A DNA stretch of 64,000 nt, taken from Piscinibacter sp. GTDB lineage: Bacteria; Pseudomonadota; Gammaproteobacteria; Burkholderiales; Burkholderiaceae_C. The notes under the pieces were generated by a model, which ran no database searches, was not told where the DNA came from, and saw only the letters and a list, made by a program, of their open reading frames with translations. Location: contig JAGOAS010000004.1 in the NCBI GenBank assembly GCA_017983795.1, forward strand, positions 1 through 64,000, in the 5' to 3' direction. Below, in pieces: positions 38,947 through 50,232 of this stretch. Numbering within the stretch: the first letter of the stretch is position 1; every line of letters begins with the position of its first letter. The translations under genes and the position numbers were made by a program.

Positions 38947-39023
38947 GGGCCGGATCCTTAGCGATTTCTCGCGCCGAATCAATGCTTCGTGCGGCGAGCG
39001 GCGAGTTTCGGCCGCCGAACGGT

Positions 39024-39728
39024 TCAGGCCGCGTCGAGCGCGCGCAGCCGCTCGGGCGTGCCGACGTCGGCCCAGTCGCCCGTCCAGCGTGTCGCGCCGA
39101 GGCGGCGCCGGGCGATGGCGGCGTCCAGGTAGGGGCGCAGGCGCGCCTTGGCACCGGCCTCGAAATCGCCCATCAGTTCGGTGACGAAGCCGGGCCGGAA
39201 GATGCCGATGCCCGACCAGGTGAAGCTTGCGCCCGACCGGCCGGCCAGCGCGAGGCCGTCGTCGGCGATGCCGAAGTCGCCGCCCGGATGCTGCGGCGGG
39301 TTGGCCACCATCCACAGATGGCCGAGCTGGCCGGGGCGGACCGCCGCGGCCGCCGCGGCGCCGAAGTCGAAGGCGGGCGCGAAGACATCGGCGGCGACGT
39401 ACCAGAACGGCTCGTCGGCGGCTAGCGCCAGCAGCGGCAAGGCCTTCTTGAGCCCGCCGGCGGTTTCGAGCGCGCCGCCGTGGTCGCGGCCTTCGAGCGA
39501 GTAGCGGATGGCCAGGCCGAAGCGCGCGCCGTCGCCCAGCGCCGCGACGATCTGTTCCTCCAGCCAGGCGGTGTTGATCACCACCTCGCGCACGCCGCCG
39601 CGCGCCAGGCGTTCCAGATGCCACTCGATCAGCGCCTTGCCGCGCACGCGCAGCAGCGGCTTCGGGCAGGCGTCGGTCAGCGGCCGCATGCGTTCGCCAC
39701 GGCCGGCGGCGAGGATGATCGCTTTCAT
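39024..39728 (-). CDS. murU: NDP-sugar nucleotidyltransferase, probably MurU
   Basis: 234-residue sugar-nucleotidyltransferase beginning MKAIILAAGRGERMRPLTDA with CPKPLLRVRGKALIEWHL, the signature of the family. Its size and position beside pepP match MurU, which converts MurNAc-1-phosphate to UDP-MurNAc in cell-wall recycling. The kinase AmgK that normally works with MurU is not adjacent, so other NDP-sugar substrates remain possible. Confidence 0.82.
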   Translation of the reverse strand: MKAIILAAGRGERMRPLTDACPKPLLRVRGKALIEWHLERLARGGVREVVINTAWLEEQIVAALGDGARFGLAIRYSLEGRDHGGALETAGGLKKALPLLALAADEPFWYVAADVFAPAFDFGAAAAAAVRPGQLGHLWMVANPPQHPGGDFGIADDGLALAGRSGASFTWSGIGIFRPGFVTELMGDFEAGAKARLRPYLDAAIARRRLGATRWTGDWADVGTPERLRALDAA

Positions 39729-39788
39729 CCGCAGAAGTCTAGACGGCCGCGAACCGCGAGCCGAGCCAAGCAGTCGCCGCGGAACCGG

Positions 39789-39846
39789 CTTTGCCGGGCC
39801 GCTGGCGGCGCCCCCTGGGGGGAGCGCCGCAGGCGCTACGGGGGGG
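39789..39846. repeat. REP-like GC-rich palindromic element
   Basis: Between murU and the hemerythrin gene. Nested inverted repeats include GGCTTTGCCGGGCC followed by GCGCCCCCTGGGGGGAGCGC and a closing run of seven G (39840-39846). The layout resembles short intergenic palindromes scattered in Burkholderiales genomes; one copy only was seen here. It could also end transcription of the hemerythrin gene. Confidence 0.45.
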
Positions 39847-40434
39847 TCAATTCAGCGCTGGCCCCAGCCCGATCGGCGCCGGCGCTTCCTGCACGATCTT
39901 GCTGAACAGCGGGCGGTACAGGTCGTTGGGTTCGTGGCCGGTGAGCGGGTCGCGGTTGGCGAGGAAGGCGGTGTCGAGCTCCTTCCAGTCCGCGGCGGTG
40001 AGGTGCTTGAGCGCCAGCGGCAGCACTTCCTCCTCCTCGATGCGCATGTGGCTGAGGTAGAAGTCGATGTAGCGGTCCACCGCCTGCTCGAAGGCGGCGC
40101 GGCGCGGCTCGCCGAGCACCTCGAAGGCGAGCAGGTCGTGCTCGAGGTCGCGGATCGCCTTCTCGCCGCGCGCGTGCTCGCGGTCCAGCCGGTCGAGCAC
40201 GCTGGCGATCTGCGGGCAGCGCTCGCGCAGCTTGGGGAACAGCAGCTGGGTCTCCTTGCTGTGGTGCAGCTGCTCGGGGAATTCGTCGACGTAGAAGAGC
40301 ATCGCGCGCAGCACGCTGAAATCGGGCAACGAGCCGTGGCGGCGGTGCTCGGCCAGCAGCATGGACAGCGAACGCAGCATCGCCGACAAGGCGCCGTGCT
40401 CGTCGCGGATGATGTTCAGGGCGGGGTGGGACAA
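39847..40434 (-). CDS. Hemerythrin-like domain protein
   Basis: 195-residue helical-bundle protein with hemerythrin-type iron ligands: His in NIIRDEHGALSAML, His pair in EQLHHSKETQLLFPKL, His in DREHARGEKAI, and His/Glu in YLSHMRIEEEEVLPLA. Such proteins bind oxygen or respond to redox and nitric oxide. A TTG start at 40434 with GGAG seven bases before it is preferred; a GTG at 40479 is the alternative. Partner unknown. Confidence 0.83.
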   Translation of the reverse strand: MSHPALNIIRDEHGALSAMLRSLSMLLAEHRRHGSLPDFSVLRAMLFYVDEFPEQLHHSKETQLLFPKLRERCPQIASVLDRLDREHARGEKAIRDLEHDLLAFEVLGEPRRAAFEQAVDRYIDFYLSHMRIEEEEVLPLALKHLTAADWKELDTAFLANRDPLTGHEPNDLYRPLFSKIVQEAPAPIGLGPALN

Positions 40435-40504
40435 GGCAGAACTCCGGGCCGTTTCGGCAGGTCTGCAGGTTCGCACCACCAGGCGGGCGCTGGCTTGAGC
40501 TCTG

Positions 40505-40909
40505 TCAAGCGGGTGCGATGGGCCTGCGCGCGCCGCGTGCGATCTCGTGGCGCTCGGCCTGGGCCGGCGCGAAGGCCTGTTCCAGCGCGGCCAGCAGGGC
40601 GCGCGCGCGCGCCGAGTTGTCGGCGCCGAAGTTGCACACGTAGACGTCCAGCGTCACCGCGCCGAGCTCGGGCCAGGTGTGCACCGCCAGGTGCGATTCG
40701 GCCAGCAGCACCACGCCGGTGACGCCGGCGGGCTCGCCGGGGCCGGCGGGTTCGAAGCGGTGGAACAGCTCGCCCACCGGCGCCAGGCCGCTGCGCCGCA
40801 CGGCCGCGAGGCACAGCTCGCGCAGCGCGGTGCGATCGGTCATCGCCGCGTGCGCCCGGCCGTGGGGAAGGCAGCCGTGCAAGTCGGCGGTGAGGTGCAG
40901 CCCCTGCAT
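40505..40909 (-). CDS. speD: S-adenosylmethionine decarboxylase proenzyme
   Basis: 134-residue class I bacterial AdoMet decarboxylase. It self-cleaves to a pyruvoyl enzyme at the serine of [20 protein letters not shown], and [15 protein letters not shown] follows as in the family. Its product is the aminopropyl donor for spermidine-type synthesis, which links it to the membrane aminopropyltransferase at 33.6 kb. The start is ATG 40909 or ATG 40921. It diverges from tktA. Confidence 0.93.
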   Translation of the reverse strand: MQGLHLTADLHGCLPHGRAHAAMTDRTALRELCLAAVRRSGLAPVGELFHRFEPAGPGEPAGVTGVVLLAESHLAVHTWPELGAVTLDVYVCNFGADNSARARALLAALEQAFAPAQAERHEIARGARRPIAPA

Positions 40910-40944
40910 GCGGCCGATCATACGGAGGGTCCGGGGCGGGGCTC

Positions 40945-40950
40945 TAAAAT
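40945..40950 (+). promoter_or_regulatory. Candidate -10 box for tktA
   Basis: TAAAAT lies 46 bases before the tktA ATG in an otherwise GC-rich divergent gap. Confidence 0.45.
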
Positions 40951-40996
40951 CCGCAGTTCCCGCCCGCCCGCCACCCTTCAAGCCGCCGCGAACGCC

Positions 40997-44084
<3,088 letters not shown>

Positions 44085-44108
44085 ACATCTTCGTTTCCGC
44101 GCATGACC

Positions 44109-44133
44109 AAAGGGCCCCGCACGGGGCCCTTTT
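44109..44133 (+). terminator. Rho-independent terminator after gapA
   Basis: AAAGGGCCCCG (44109-44119), two-base loop region CA, CGGGGCCCTTTT (44122-44133). An eleven-base perfect stem ends in T residues, 25 bases after the gapA stop. The symmetric A/T flanks could let it work on both strands. Confidence 0.9.
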
Positions 44134-44245
44134 CGTTGGTGCTGTTGCGGCTGCTCACGTCTTGCGACGCCCGGGCAACAAACGTTTACCGGGCCGCGTC
44201 GACTCCGCACGCGGGCGCGCGAAGGGGCGCACCTACACTGCCGCC

Positions 44246-44578
44246 ATGCTCGCGCTCGCCCGCTCCGCCTCGCTCGGCCTGGCCGCCATCGCGCTCGTTG
44301 CCTGCGCGGCCGAGCCGGTGCCCTCGGTCAGCGGCATGAGCGTGCTGGTCAAGCTCGTCGAGCCGAGCGCCGACCCGGCCAAGGTGGCGGCGCAGGTGGG
44401 CGCGGCGGCCGGGCGGCCGGTGCGCTACCTCGCGGCGATGAGCGAAGCCTGGCACAGCGTCTATCTGCGCTGCGAGGGCGCGGCCGATTGCGATGCGCTG
44501 CTGCAGCGGCTGCGCGCCGACAGTGCACGCATCGCCGCCGTGCAGCGCGACGAGCGCAAGCGCATCGTCAGCCCCTGA
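44246..44578 (+). CDS. Small lipoprotein resembling a free-standing protease propeptide
   Basis: 110 residues. A signal peptide ends in a lipobox (LAAIALVAC, Cys about residue 20), predicting a lipid-anchored protein. The mature part (MSVLVKLVEPSADPAKVAAQ to VQRDERKRIV) has the length and pattern of the propeptide of the next gene, where RVIVKF starts and DIEYAVPDRRKTRAV ends the corresponding stretch. The similarity is by eye and weak, but it suggests an I9-like inhibitor or folding chaperone for the adjacent proteases. It lies 27 bases upstream of the first protease and probably shares its transcript. Confidence 0.7.
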   Translation: MLALARSASLGLAAIALVACAAEPVPSVSGMSVLVKLVEPSADPAKVAAQVGAAAGRPVRYLAAMSEAWHSVYLRCEGAADCDALLQRLRADSARIAAVQRDERKRIVSP

Positions 44579-44605
44579 ATACAAGACCGTAGTCCGGAGA
44601 CATCC

Positions 44606-46372
44606 TTGAAGTCCAACGTCTCGCGCCTGGCCGGCGCTCTTGCCCTGAGCTTGTTCGCATCGCTGGCGGCGGCCGCGGTGGATGCGCCCGCGGGTGCGCA
44701 GTCGGCGCGCGTGATCGTCAAGTTCAAGGCCGATTCCGGCCTGCTGCGCAAGCAGGCGGCCAGCGCGGGCGACCGCCACGCGGCGCAGGCGCAGGCGCTC
44801 GCCGCGCGCGTCGGCTTCGCCATGTCGGCTGGCCGCGGCGTGGGCGAGAACACGCAGGTGATGTTCGCCAGCGGCATGAGCTCGGCGGCGCTGGCCGAGC
44901 GCTTGGCCAAGGAGAAGGACATCGAGTACGCGGTGCCGGATCGGCGCAAGACGCGTGCGGTGGTGGCCACCGACCCGCTCTACGCCGCCGGGCCGGCGGT
45001 CAACCAGGCGAACCTCAGCGGCGGCCCCGTGGCGGGCCAGTGGTACCTGCGCGCGCCCACCAGCGCGGTGCTCTCGGCCATCAATGCCGAAGCGGCCTGG
45101 GACGTGCCGGCGGCCACGGCCACGCCGGTGGTGGTGGCGGTGCTCGACACCGGCGTGCGCAAGGATCACCCGGATCTGGTGGGCCAGCTGCTGAACGGCT
45201 ACGACATGGTCGGCGAGGACAAGACCGACCAGGGCCAACTGCTCGGCACCTTCCTGACCTCCAAGGACGGCGACGGCCGCGACGCCGATGCGAGCGACAT
45301 GGGCGACGGCATCACGGCCGCCGAAGCCAACGATCCGGCCGGCCTGTTCTACCAGTGCACCACGCTCGATTCGACGACCGGCAAGTACCTCGAGGAGCTC
45401 AGCTCCTGGCACGGCACGCAGGTCAGCGGCATCATCGGCGCGGCCACCGACAACGGCATCGGCATGGCCAGCGTCGGCCGCGAGCGCGTGCGCGTGCTGC
45501 CGGTGCGCGTGCTGGCCAAGTGCGGCGGCTGGGACTCGGACATCATCGCCGGCATGAACTGGGCGGCGGGCGTCACGGTTCCCGGCGTTCCGGACAATCC
45601 GGCGCCCGCCAAGGTGCTGAACCTCAGCCTGGGCGGCACCGGAAGCTGTTCGGCGGCCTATCAGTCGACGGTCTCTGCGCTGAACGCGCGCGGCGTGGTC
45701 GTCGTCGCCTCGGCCGGCAACGGCAGCGGCCATGCGGCCTCGGAGCCGGCCAACTGCGCGGGCGTGATCGGCGTGGCCGGCGTGCGCCACGAAGGTGACA
45801 AGGTCGGCTACTCCGACATCGGCCCCGAACTGAGCATCGCCGCACCGGCCGGCAACTGCGTCAACACCAGCGGCAGCCTGCCCTGCCTCTACCCCATCCT
45901 CACCACCGCCAACAGCGGCAACTTCAATCCCGTGGCGGGCGCTGCCGGTGCGATCTACACCGATGCGTACAACGCCACCATCGGCACCAGCTTCTCCGCG
46001 CCGCTGGTCTCGGGCACGGCCGCGCTGATGTTGTCGGTGAAGCCGGACCTCACGCCGGCGCAGATCCGCCAGGTTCTGATGAGCACGGCGCGCGCCTTCC
46101 CCGCGTACATCGGCACCGCCGACTGCCATGCGCCCGACGGCAATGCGCAGAGCCAGTGCAACTGCACCACCAGCACCTGCGGCGCCGGCATGCTCGACAC
46201 CTCGGCCGCGGTGCGCGCCGCGGCCAACGTCGGCAGCGGTGGTGGCGGCGGTGGTGGTGGCGGCGGTGGTGGCGGCGGCGGTGCCCTCGGCCTGGTCTGG
46301 CTGGCCGCGCTGGCGCTGGCCGTGGCCGCGCTGGGCTGGCGGCGCGGGCGTCAAGGCGCCGAGGCGCCGTGA
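44606..46372 (+). CDS. S8 (subtilisin-family) serine protease with GlyGly-CTERM-like tail
   Basis: 588 residues. Signal peptide (1-23), I9-like propeptide (about 30-115), then a catalytic domain with Asp181 (VAVLDTGVRKDHPDL), His269 (SSWHGTQVSGIIG) and Ser462 (GTSFSAPLVSGTAAL), all intact. Paired cysteines suggest disulphides. The C-terminus is 15 consecutive glycines, a hydrophobic helix (ALGLVWLAALALAVAALGW) and an arginine-rich end (RRGRQ), the layout of a GlyGly-CTERM sorting signal removed by rhombosortase. The start is TTG 44606 with GGAG before it. It overlaps the next gene by four bases. Confidence 0.9.
   Translation: MKSNVSRLAGALALSLFASLAAAAVDAPAGAQSARVIVKFKADSGLLRKQAASAGDRHAAQAQALAARVGFAMSAGRGVGENTQVMFASGMSSAALAERLAKEKDIEYAVPDRRKTRAVVATDPLYAAGPAVNQANLSGGPVAGQWYLRAPTSAVLSAINAEAAWDVPAATATPVVVAVLDTGVRKDHPDLVGQLLNGYDMVGEDKTDQGQLLGTFLTSKDGDGRDADASDMGDGITAAEANDPAGLFYQCTTLDSTTGKYLEELSSWHGTQVSGIIGAATDNGIGMASVGRERVRVLPVRVLAKCGGWDSDIIAGMNWAAGVTVPGVPDNPAPAKVLNLSLGGTGSCSAAYQSTVSALNARGVVVVASAGNGSGHAASEPANCAGVIGVAGVRHEGDKVGYSDIGPELSIAAPAGNCVNTSGSLPCLYPILTTANSGNFNPVAGAAGAIYTDAYNATIGTSFSAPLVSGTAALMLSVKPDLTPAQIRQVLMSTARAFPAYIGTADCHAPDGNAQSQCNCTTSTCGAGMLDTSAAVRAAANVGSGGGGGGGGGGGGGGGALGLVWLAALALAVAALGWRRGRQGAEAP
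46238..46282 (+). repeat. Polyglycine GGT/GGC tract
   Basis: Fifteen consecutive glycine codons, mixed GGT and GGC, code for the linker just before the C-terminal helix of the first protease. Slippage would change linker length without a frameshift. The second protease has only four glycines at the same place. Confidence 0.9.
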
Positions 46373-48138
46373 GCCCGACGCGCGCGCAGAGTCTTGCGCT
46401 TCGTCTCGCCGTCATCGCCCTCGCGGTCTTCGGCATCGCTGCGCCGGCGGCGGCCGAGCCGGGGCGCGGCTCGGTCAACGGCCTGATCGTCAAGCTGCGC
46501 GACGGCGCCGACGCGAGCGAGCCCGCCCACAAGGATCGCCTCGACCGCGTGCTGCGCGCGGCCGGCCTGAGCGCGAAGTCGCGCCACCTGGGGCCGCGCT
46601 CGCGCCACCTGGATTTCGGCGGCCGCCTGCCGCGCGAGGAGGCTCAGCGCCTCGCGCAACGCCTGGCCGAATCGCCCGAGATCGAGTGGGTGGTGCCCAA
46701 CGAGCGCGAGCGGCGCCTGGCCGTGCCGCAGGATCCGTTGTTCGCCGCCAGCGTGTCGAGCAGCGGGCAGTGGTGGCTGTTCCCGGCCAGCGGCAGCAAC
46801 GTCAACGACATCGAGGAGCGGCGCCGCGGCGTGGCGGGCGTGCAGACGGCCTGGCAGATCGGCACCGGCACGGCCGCGCCCGTGGTCGCCATCCTCGACA
46901 CCGGCATCACCAGCCATCCGGACCTGGCCAGCGCCGTGCTGCCGGGCCGCGACTTCGTCTCCACCGTCGAGTACGCCAACGACGGCGACGGCTGGGATGC
47001 CGACGCCAGCGACCCGGGCGACTGGGTCAGCGAGGCCGACCGCAGCGCCAGCGCGGCGCTGTTCGGTGATTGCGAGGTGGGCGACAGCTCCTGGCACGGC
47101 ACGGTGATCGCCGGCCTGCTGGCGGCCGGCACGAACAACTCGCGGGGCGTCGCCGCCATCAACTGGAGCGGCCGCGTGCTGCCGGTGCGCGTGGCCGGCA
47201 AGTGCGGCGCCGAAGTGGCCGACATCGTGGCCGGCATGCGCTGGGCGGCCGGCTTGCCGGTCTACGACGGGCAGGGCCGTGTCCTGCCGCTCAACCCCAA
47301 TCCGGCGCGCGTGCTCAACATCAGCTTCGGTGGCAGCGCCGCGTGCAACGCCGCCTACCAGGATGCGATCGACGAGCTCGCGGCCAAGGGCGTGGTGGTG
47401 GTGGCCGCGGCCGGCAACGAGCATGGCGCGGTGACGCGGCCGGCGAACTGCCGCGGCGTGATCGGCGTGGCCGCGCTCAATCGCGACGGCTTCAAGTCCA
47501 GCTACTCGAACTTCGGCACCGGCGTGGCGATCGCCACGGTGGGTGGCGACCCGCGCCTGCTCGGCAACTGGGGCATGGCGCTGGGCGACGACGGCCTGCT
47601 CACGCTGGGCAACGCCGGCACCACCGGCCCGCGCAGCGGCATCTACACGCGTGAGGCGGGCACGAGTTTCGCCGCGCCGGTCGTCGCCGGGGTGATCGGG
47701 CTGATGCTGAGCGTCAACCCTTCGCTGAGCGCGGCGCAGATCGTCCAGGGCCTGCAACGCAGCGCGCGGCCGCACGTGGTGTCGCCGAAGATCGCCGCCT
47801 GCTCCGATCAGAACCCGGGGCGCTGCATCTGCAGCACCGCCACTTGCGGCGCGGGCATCCTCGACGCCGATGGCGCGCTGCGCTATGCGCTCGATCCGGC
47901 TGCCTACGTCGCGCCGGCGCGGCAGGCCGAGGTGATCGACAACATCGACGTCACCGATGCCATCGCGCTGGGCGCCGACCGGCCCGCCAACGCCGTCACG
48001 CCGGTGGCGGCCTCGGACAGCGGCGGCGGCGGCGCCCTCGGCCTCGTCTGGCTGGCCGCCCTGGCGTTGGCCGTGGCCGCGCTCAGTTCGCGCAGGCCAC
48101 GAAGCCGCGGCCCAGCGCCGGAGCGCGCAGCGCGCTGA
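46369..48138 (+). CDS. Second S8 serine protease with GlyGly-CTERM-like tail
   Basis: 589 residues, a tandem paralogue of the preceding protease. Signal peptide (about 1-29), propeptide ending IEWVVPNERERRLAV, catalytic Asp177 (VAILDTGITSHPDL), His243 (SSWHGTVIAGLLA) and Ser433 (GTSFAAPVVAGVIGL). The C-terminus has SGGGGALGLVWLAALALAV and an arginine-rich end (SSRRPRSR). The tail is almost identical to that of the first protease, also at DNA level, although the catalytic domains differ widely. The GTG at 46369 overlaps the upstream stop (GTGA). Its 3' end overlaps the convergent SPOR gene by 56 bases. Confidence 0.9.
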   Translation: MSPTRAQSLALRLAVIALAVFGIAAPAAAEPGRGSVNGLIVKLRDGADASEPAHKDRLDRVLRAAGLSAKSRHLGPRSRHLDFGGRLPREEAQRLAQRLAESPEIEWVVPNERERRLAVPQDPLFAASVSSSGQWWLFPASGSNVNDIEERRRGVAGVQTAWQIGTGTAAPVVAILDTGITSHPDLASAVLPGRDFVSTVEYANDGDGWDADASDPGDWVSEADRSASAALFGDCEVGDSSWHGTVIAGLLAAGTNNSRGVAAINWSGRVLPVRVAGKCGAEVADIVAGMRWAAGLPVYDGQGRVLPLNPNPARVLNISFGGSAACNAAYQDAIDELAAKGVVVVAAAGNEHGAVTRPANCRGVIGVAALNRDGFKSSYSNFGTGVAIATVGGDPRLLGNWGMALGDDGLLTLGNAGTTGPRSGIYTREAGTSFAAPVVAGVIGLMLSVNPSLSAAQIVQGLQRSARPHVVSPKIAACSDQNPGRCICSTATCGAGILDADGALRYALDPAAYVAPARQAEVIDNIDVTDAIALGADRPANAVTPVAASDSGGGGALGLVWLAALALAVAALSSRRPRSRGPAPERAAR

Positions 48139-48778
48139 GGCGTTCGGCCAGCGCCGCGTCGGCGTGGTCGGCGCGCAGCAGGTGCTGCGTGGCCGGCGCG
48201 GCCAGCTCGACGACGCGTGCGCTGCGCACGCCACGCTGGCCCAGCTGTTCGAGCGCGCGATCGGCGGCGGCGCGCTCGTCGAAGCGGCCGAGCGAGAGGC
48301 CCAGGGCGTACTCGGCGGGCTCGTTCACTTCCTGGAAGCTCACGCGCGTGCGCTTGAGCTCGTCGATCTTCTTGGCCAGCGCCTCGCGGTTCGGGTAGCG
48401 GCCCATGTAGAGCATCCAGCTGCCGGGCCGCTCGACCACCACGTCCTGCCAGCTGCCCGGCGGCAGCGGCGGCTGCAGGGCCTGCAGCGCGGCCACGGCC
48501 GACACCGAGGCGCCGGTGGCGAAGGGGCCGGCCTCGAGGCAGGCGCCGCGTTGCGGCGGCGCGCTGGCCGGTGCGTCCGGTGCCCGTGTTGCCGCCGCGG
48601 CGCTCGCCGCGCCGGGAGGCAGCACGACGATGCGGTCGGCGTTGATCTGGCGCGTCAGCCGTTCGGGCTCGCGCTCGGCATGCGGTTTCGAGCCCGTCAC
48701 GCCTTCCAGCCAGCCCTGCGTCCAGGCGAAGAACAGCGCGTTGGCGAGCACCAGCAGCAGGACGACGGTGCGCAGCAT
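48083..48778 (-). CDS. SPOR-like domain protein
   Basis: 231 residues with a single N-terminal membrane anchor (LRTVVLLLVLANALFFAW), a low-complexity Ala/Pro linker, and a SPOR-like repeat region (CLEAGPFATGASVSAVAALQ, MLYMGRYPNREALAKKIDEL, ALGLSLGRFDERAAADRAL). SPOR domains bind denuded peptidoglycan glycan strands. The position after birA is usual in Burkholderiales. Unusually, its last 18 codons are antisense to the end of the second protease gene. Confidence 0.8.
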   Translation of the reverse strand: MLRTVVLLLVLANALFFAWTQGWLEGVTGSKPHAEREPERLTRQINADRIVVLPPGAASAAAATRAPDAPASAPPQRGACLEAGPFATGASVSAVAALQALQPPLPPGSWQDVVVERPGSWMLYMGRYPNREALAKKIDELKRTRVSFQEVNEPAEYALGLSLGRFDERAAADRALEQLGQRGVRSARVVELAAPATQHLLRADHADAALAERLSALRAPALGRGFVACAN

Positions 48779-48783
48779 GCTCG

Positions 48784-49677
48784 TCAGGCTTGCACGTCGA
48801 GCCGCACGCTGACCTCGCCGCTGTGGATGGCCACGAGGCCGGCGTCCGTCTGCAGCTGCAGCGCGCCGCTGGCGTCGACGCCGCGTGCGATGCCTTCGCT
48901 CACGCCCTGCTGCGTGGTGCGCACCGTGTGGCCGGCGAGCAGGTCGCGCCGCGCATAGTCGGCCACGAAGGCGGCGAAGCCTTCGGCCTCGAAGCGGCGC
49001 AGCGCCCGCGCCAGCGGCAGCGCCGCGCGGTGCAGCACGGCCGGCGCGTCAGGCTGCGCATCGATCTCCTGCAGGCAGGCGAAGCCGCTGCCGGCATCCA
49101 CCTCGCCGATCGGCTGCAGGTTCAGCCCGATGCCGATCACCGCCAGGCGCACGCGGGCGGCCGAGACCGTCTCGATCAGCACGCCGCCGAGCTTGCGGCC
49201 GCGTGCCGGGGCGTCCATCAGCCACAGATCGTTGGGCCATTTCAGGCCCAGGCGCGGCGCGGCGCCGGCCGCGGTCTGCGGATCGAGCGCGTCGGCCAGT
49301 GCCACGCCCACCGCCAGCGACAGGCCCGACCAGTCCTCGCGCGCGATCGGCAGCGAGAGCGAGAAGGTCAGCGAAGCGCCGGGCGCCGAGCTCCAGCCGC
49401 GGCCCATGCGGCCGCGCCCGCCGGTCTGGTGCTCGGCCACCAGCAGGCAGGGCTGCACGTCGGCGGCGCGGCGGCCGAAGGCGGCGCTCTCCACGCTGCG
49501 CTGCACCAGCACGTCGGCGTTGTCGGGCTCGGGCCGCACCTCGACGCGCGCGCGTTCGAGCAGCGCCGTGTTGGTCGACGCGCAGCGCTCCACCACCTCG
49601 ACGCTCAGGCCGGGCAGCAGCTCGCGCAGCTCCAGCCACAGCGCTTCGGCTCCCCACTGCAGGTGCGGTGCGCTCAT
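48784..49677 (-). CDS. birA: Biotin-[acetyl-CoA-carboxylase] ligase
   Basis: 297-residue biotin protein ligase. The biotinyl-AMP loop reads GGRGRMGRGWSSAPGASLTF, and LGLKWPNDLWLMD is the conserved biotin-site motif. No N-terminal helix-turn-helix is visible, so it should be a ligase without the repressor function of E. coli BirA. The coaX gene that often follows birA is absent; the SPOR gene comes directly, five bases later. Confidence 0.93.
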   Translation of the reverse strand: MSAPHLQWGAEALWLELRELLPGLSVEVVERCASTNTALLERARVEVRPEPDNADVLVQRSVESAAFGRRAADVQPCLLVAEHQTGGRGRMGRGWSSAPGASLTFSLSLPIAREDWSGLSLAVGVALADALDPQTAAGAAPRLGLKWPNDLWLMDAPARGRKLGGVLIETVSAARVRLAVIGIGLNLQPIGEVDAGSGFACLQEIDAQPDAPAVLHRAALPLARALRRFEAEGFAAFVADYARRDLLAGHTVRTTQQGVSEGIARGVDASGALQLQTDAGLVAIHSGEVSVRLDVQA

Positions 49678-49705
49678 GTCGGTGTCGTCGCGCGCGGGAG
49701 CGGGC

Positions 49706-50206
49706 TCAGCGCTTCGGCGAGAGCATGGTGCCGCGGCACTTCTTCGAGCCGCAGTGGCAGGCGAATTCCTTCTTCAGCTTGGGCGTGTACTTGTCGTCGA
49801 TGATCAGCCCGTAGTCGTAGAAGAGCTCTTCGCCCGGCTTGATGGCGCGGCGCGCCTTGATGAAGATGCGGCCGTCGACCTCGTCGGCCTCGCAGTTCGG
49901 GTCGCAGGCGTGGTTGATCCAGCGTGCCGCGTTGCCGCCCACCTTCGCGTCGATGACGTGCTGCTCGTCGATGTGGAAGTAGAAGGTGTGGTTGGGATCG
50001 CTGGGGTCGTGCGGGTGGCGGCGCAGCGCCTCGGGCCAGGCTATCACCTCGCCCTTGTACTCGATCACCACCTCGCCCTTCTTGAGCGGCTGGAGCGCGA
50101 ACACCCCCTTGCCGTGCACGCCCGAGCGGCGCACCTGGATGCGCCGCCCGCCGGCTGCTGCGTTGGCGGCCGGGTGGGTCTTGCCGTTGCTTGCTTGCGC
50201 CTTCAT
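49706..50206 (-). CDS. SET-domain protein (putative lysine methyltransferase)
   Basis: 166 residues. A complete SET domain is visible: RRSGVHGKGVFALQPLKKGE at the start, the catalytic WINHACDPNCEADEVDGRIF and GEELFYDYGL, and a post-SET zinc motif CHCGSKKCRGTM. Such proteins use SAM to methylate lysines; the bacterial target is unknown. The ATG at 50206 follows a short AT-containing promoter region shared with the divergent topB. Confidence 0.88.
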   Translation of the reverse strand: MKAQASNGKTHPAANAAAGGRRIQVRRSGVHGKGVFALQPLKKGEVVIEYKGEVIAWPEALRRHPHDPSDPNHTFYFHIDEQHVIDAKVGGNAARWINHACDPNCEADEVDGRIFIKARRAIKPGEELFYDYGLIIDDKYTPKLKKEFACHCGSKKCRGTMLSPKR

Positions 50207-50232
50207 CGTCTTTATGTACATTGAATTCATGG

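Noticed and set aside
46238-46282. Phase-variable repeat
   Set aside because: The repeat unit is a codon (GGT/GGC), so slippage changes glycine number but cannot switch the gene off.
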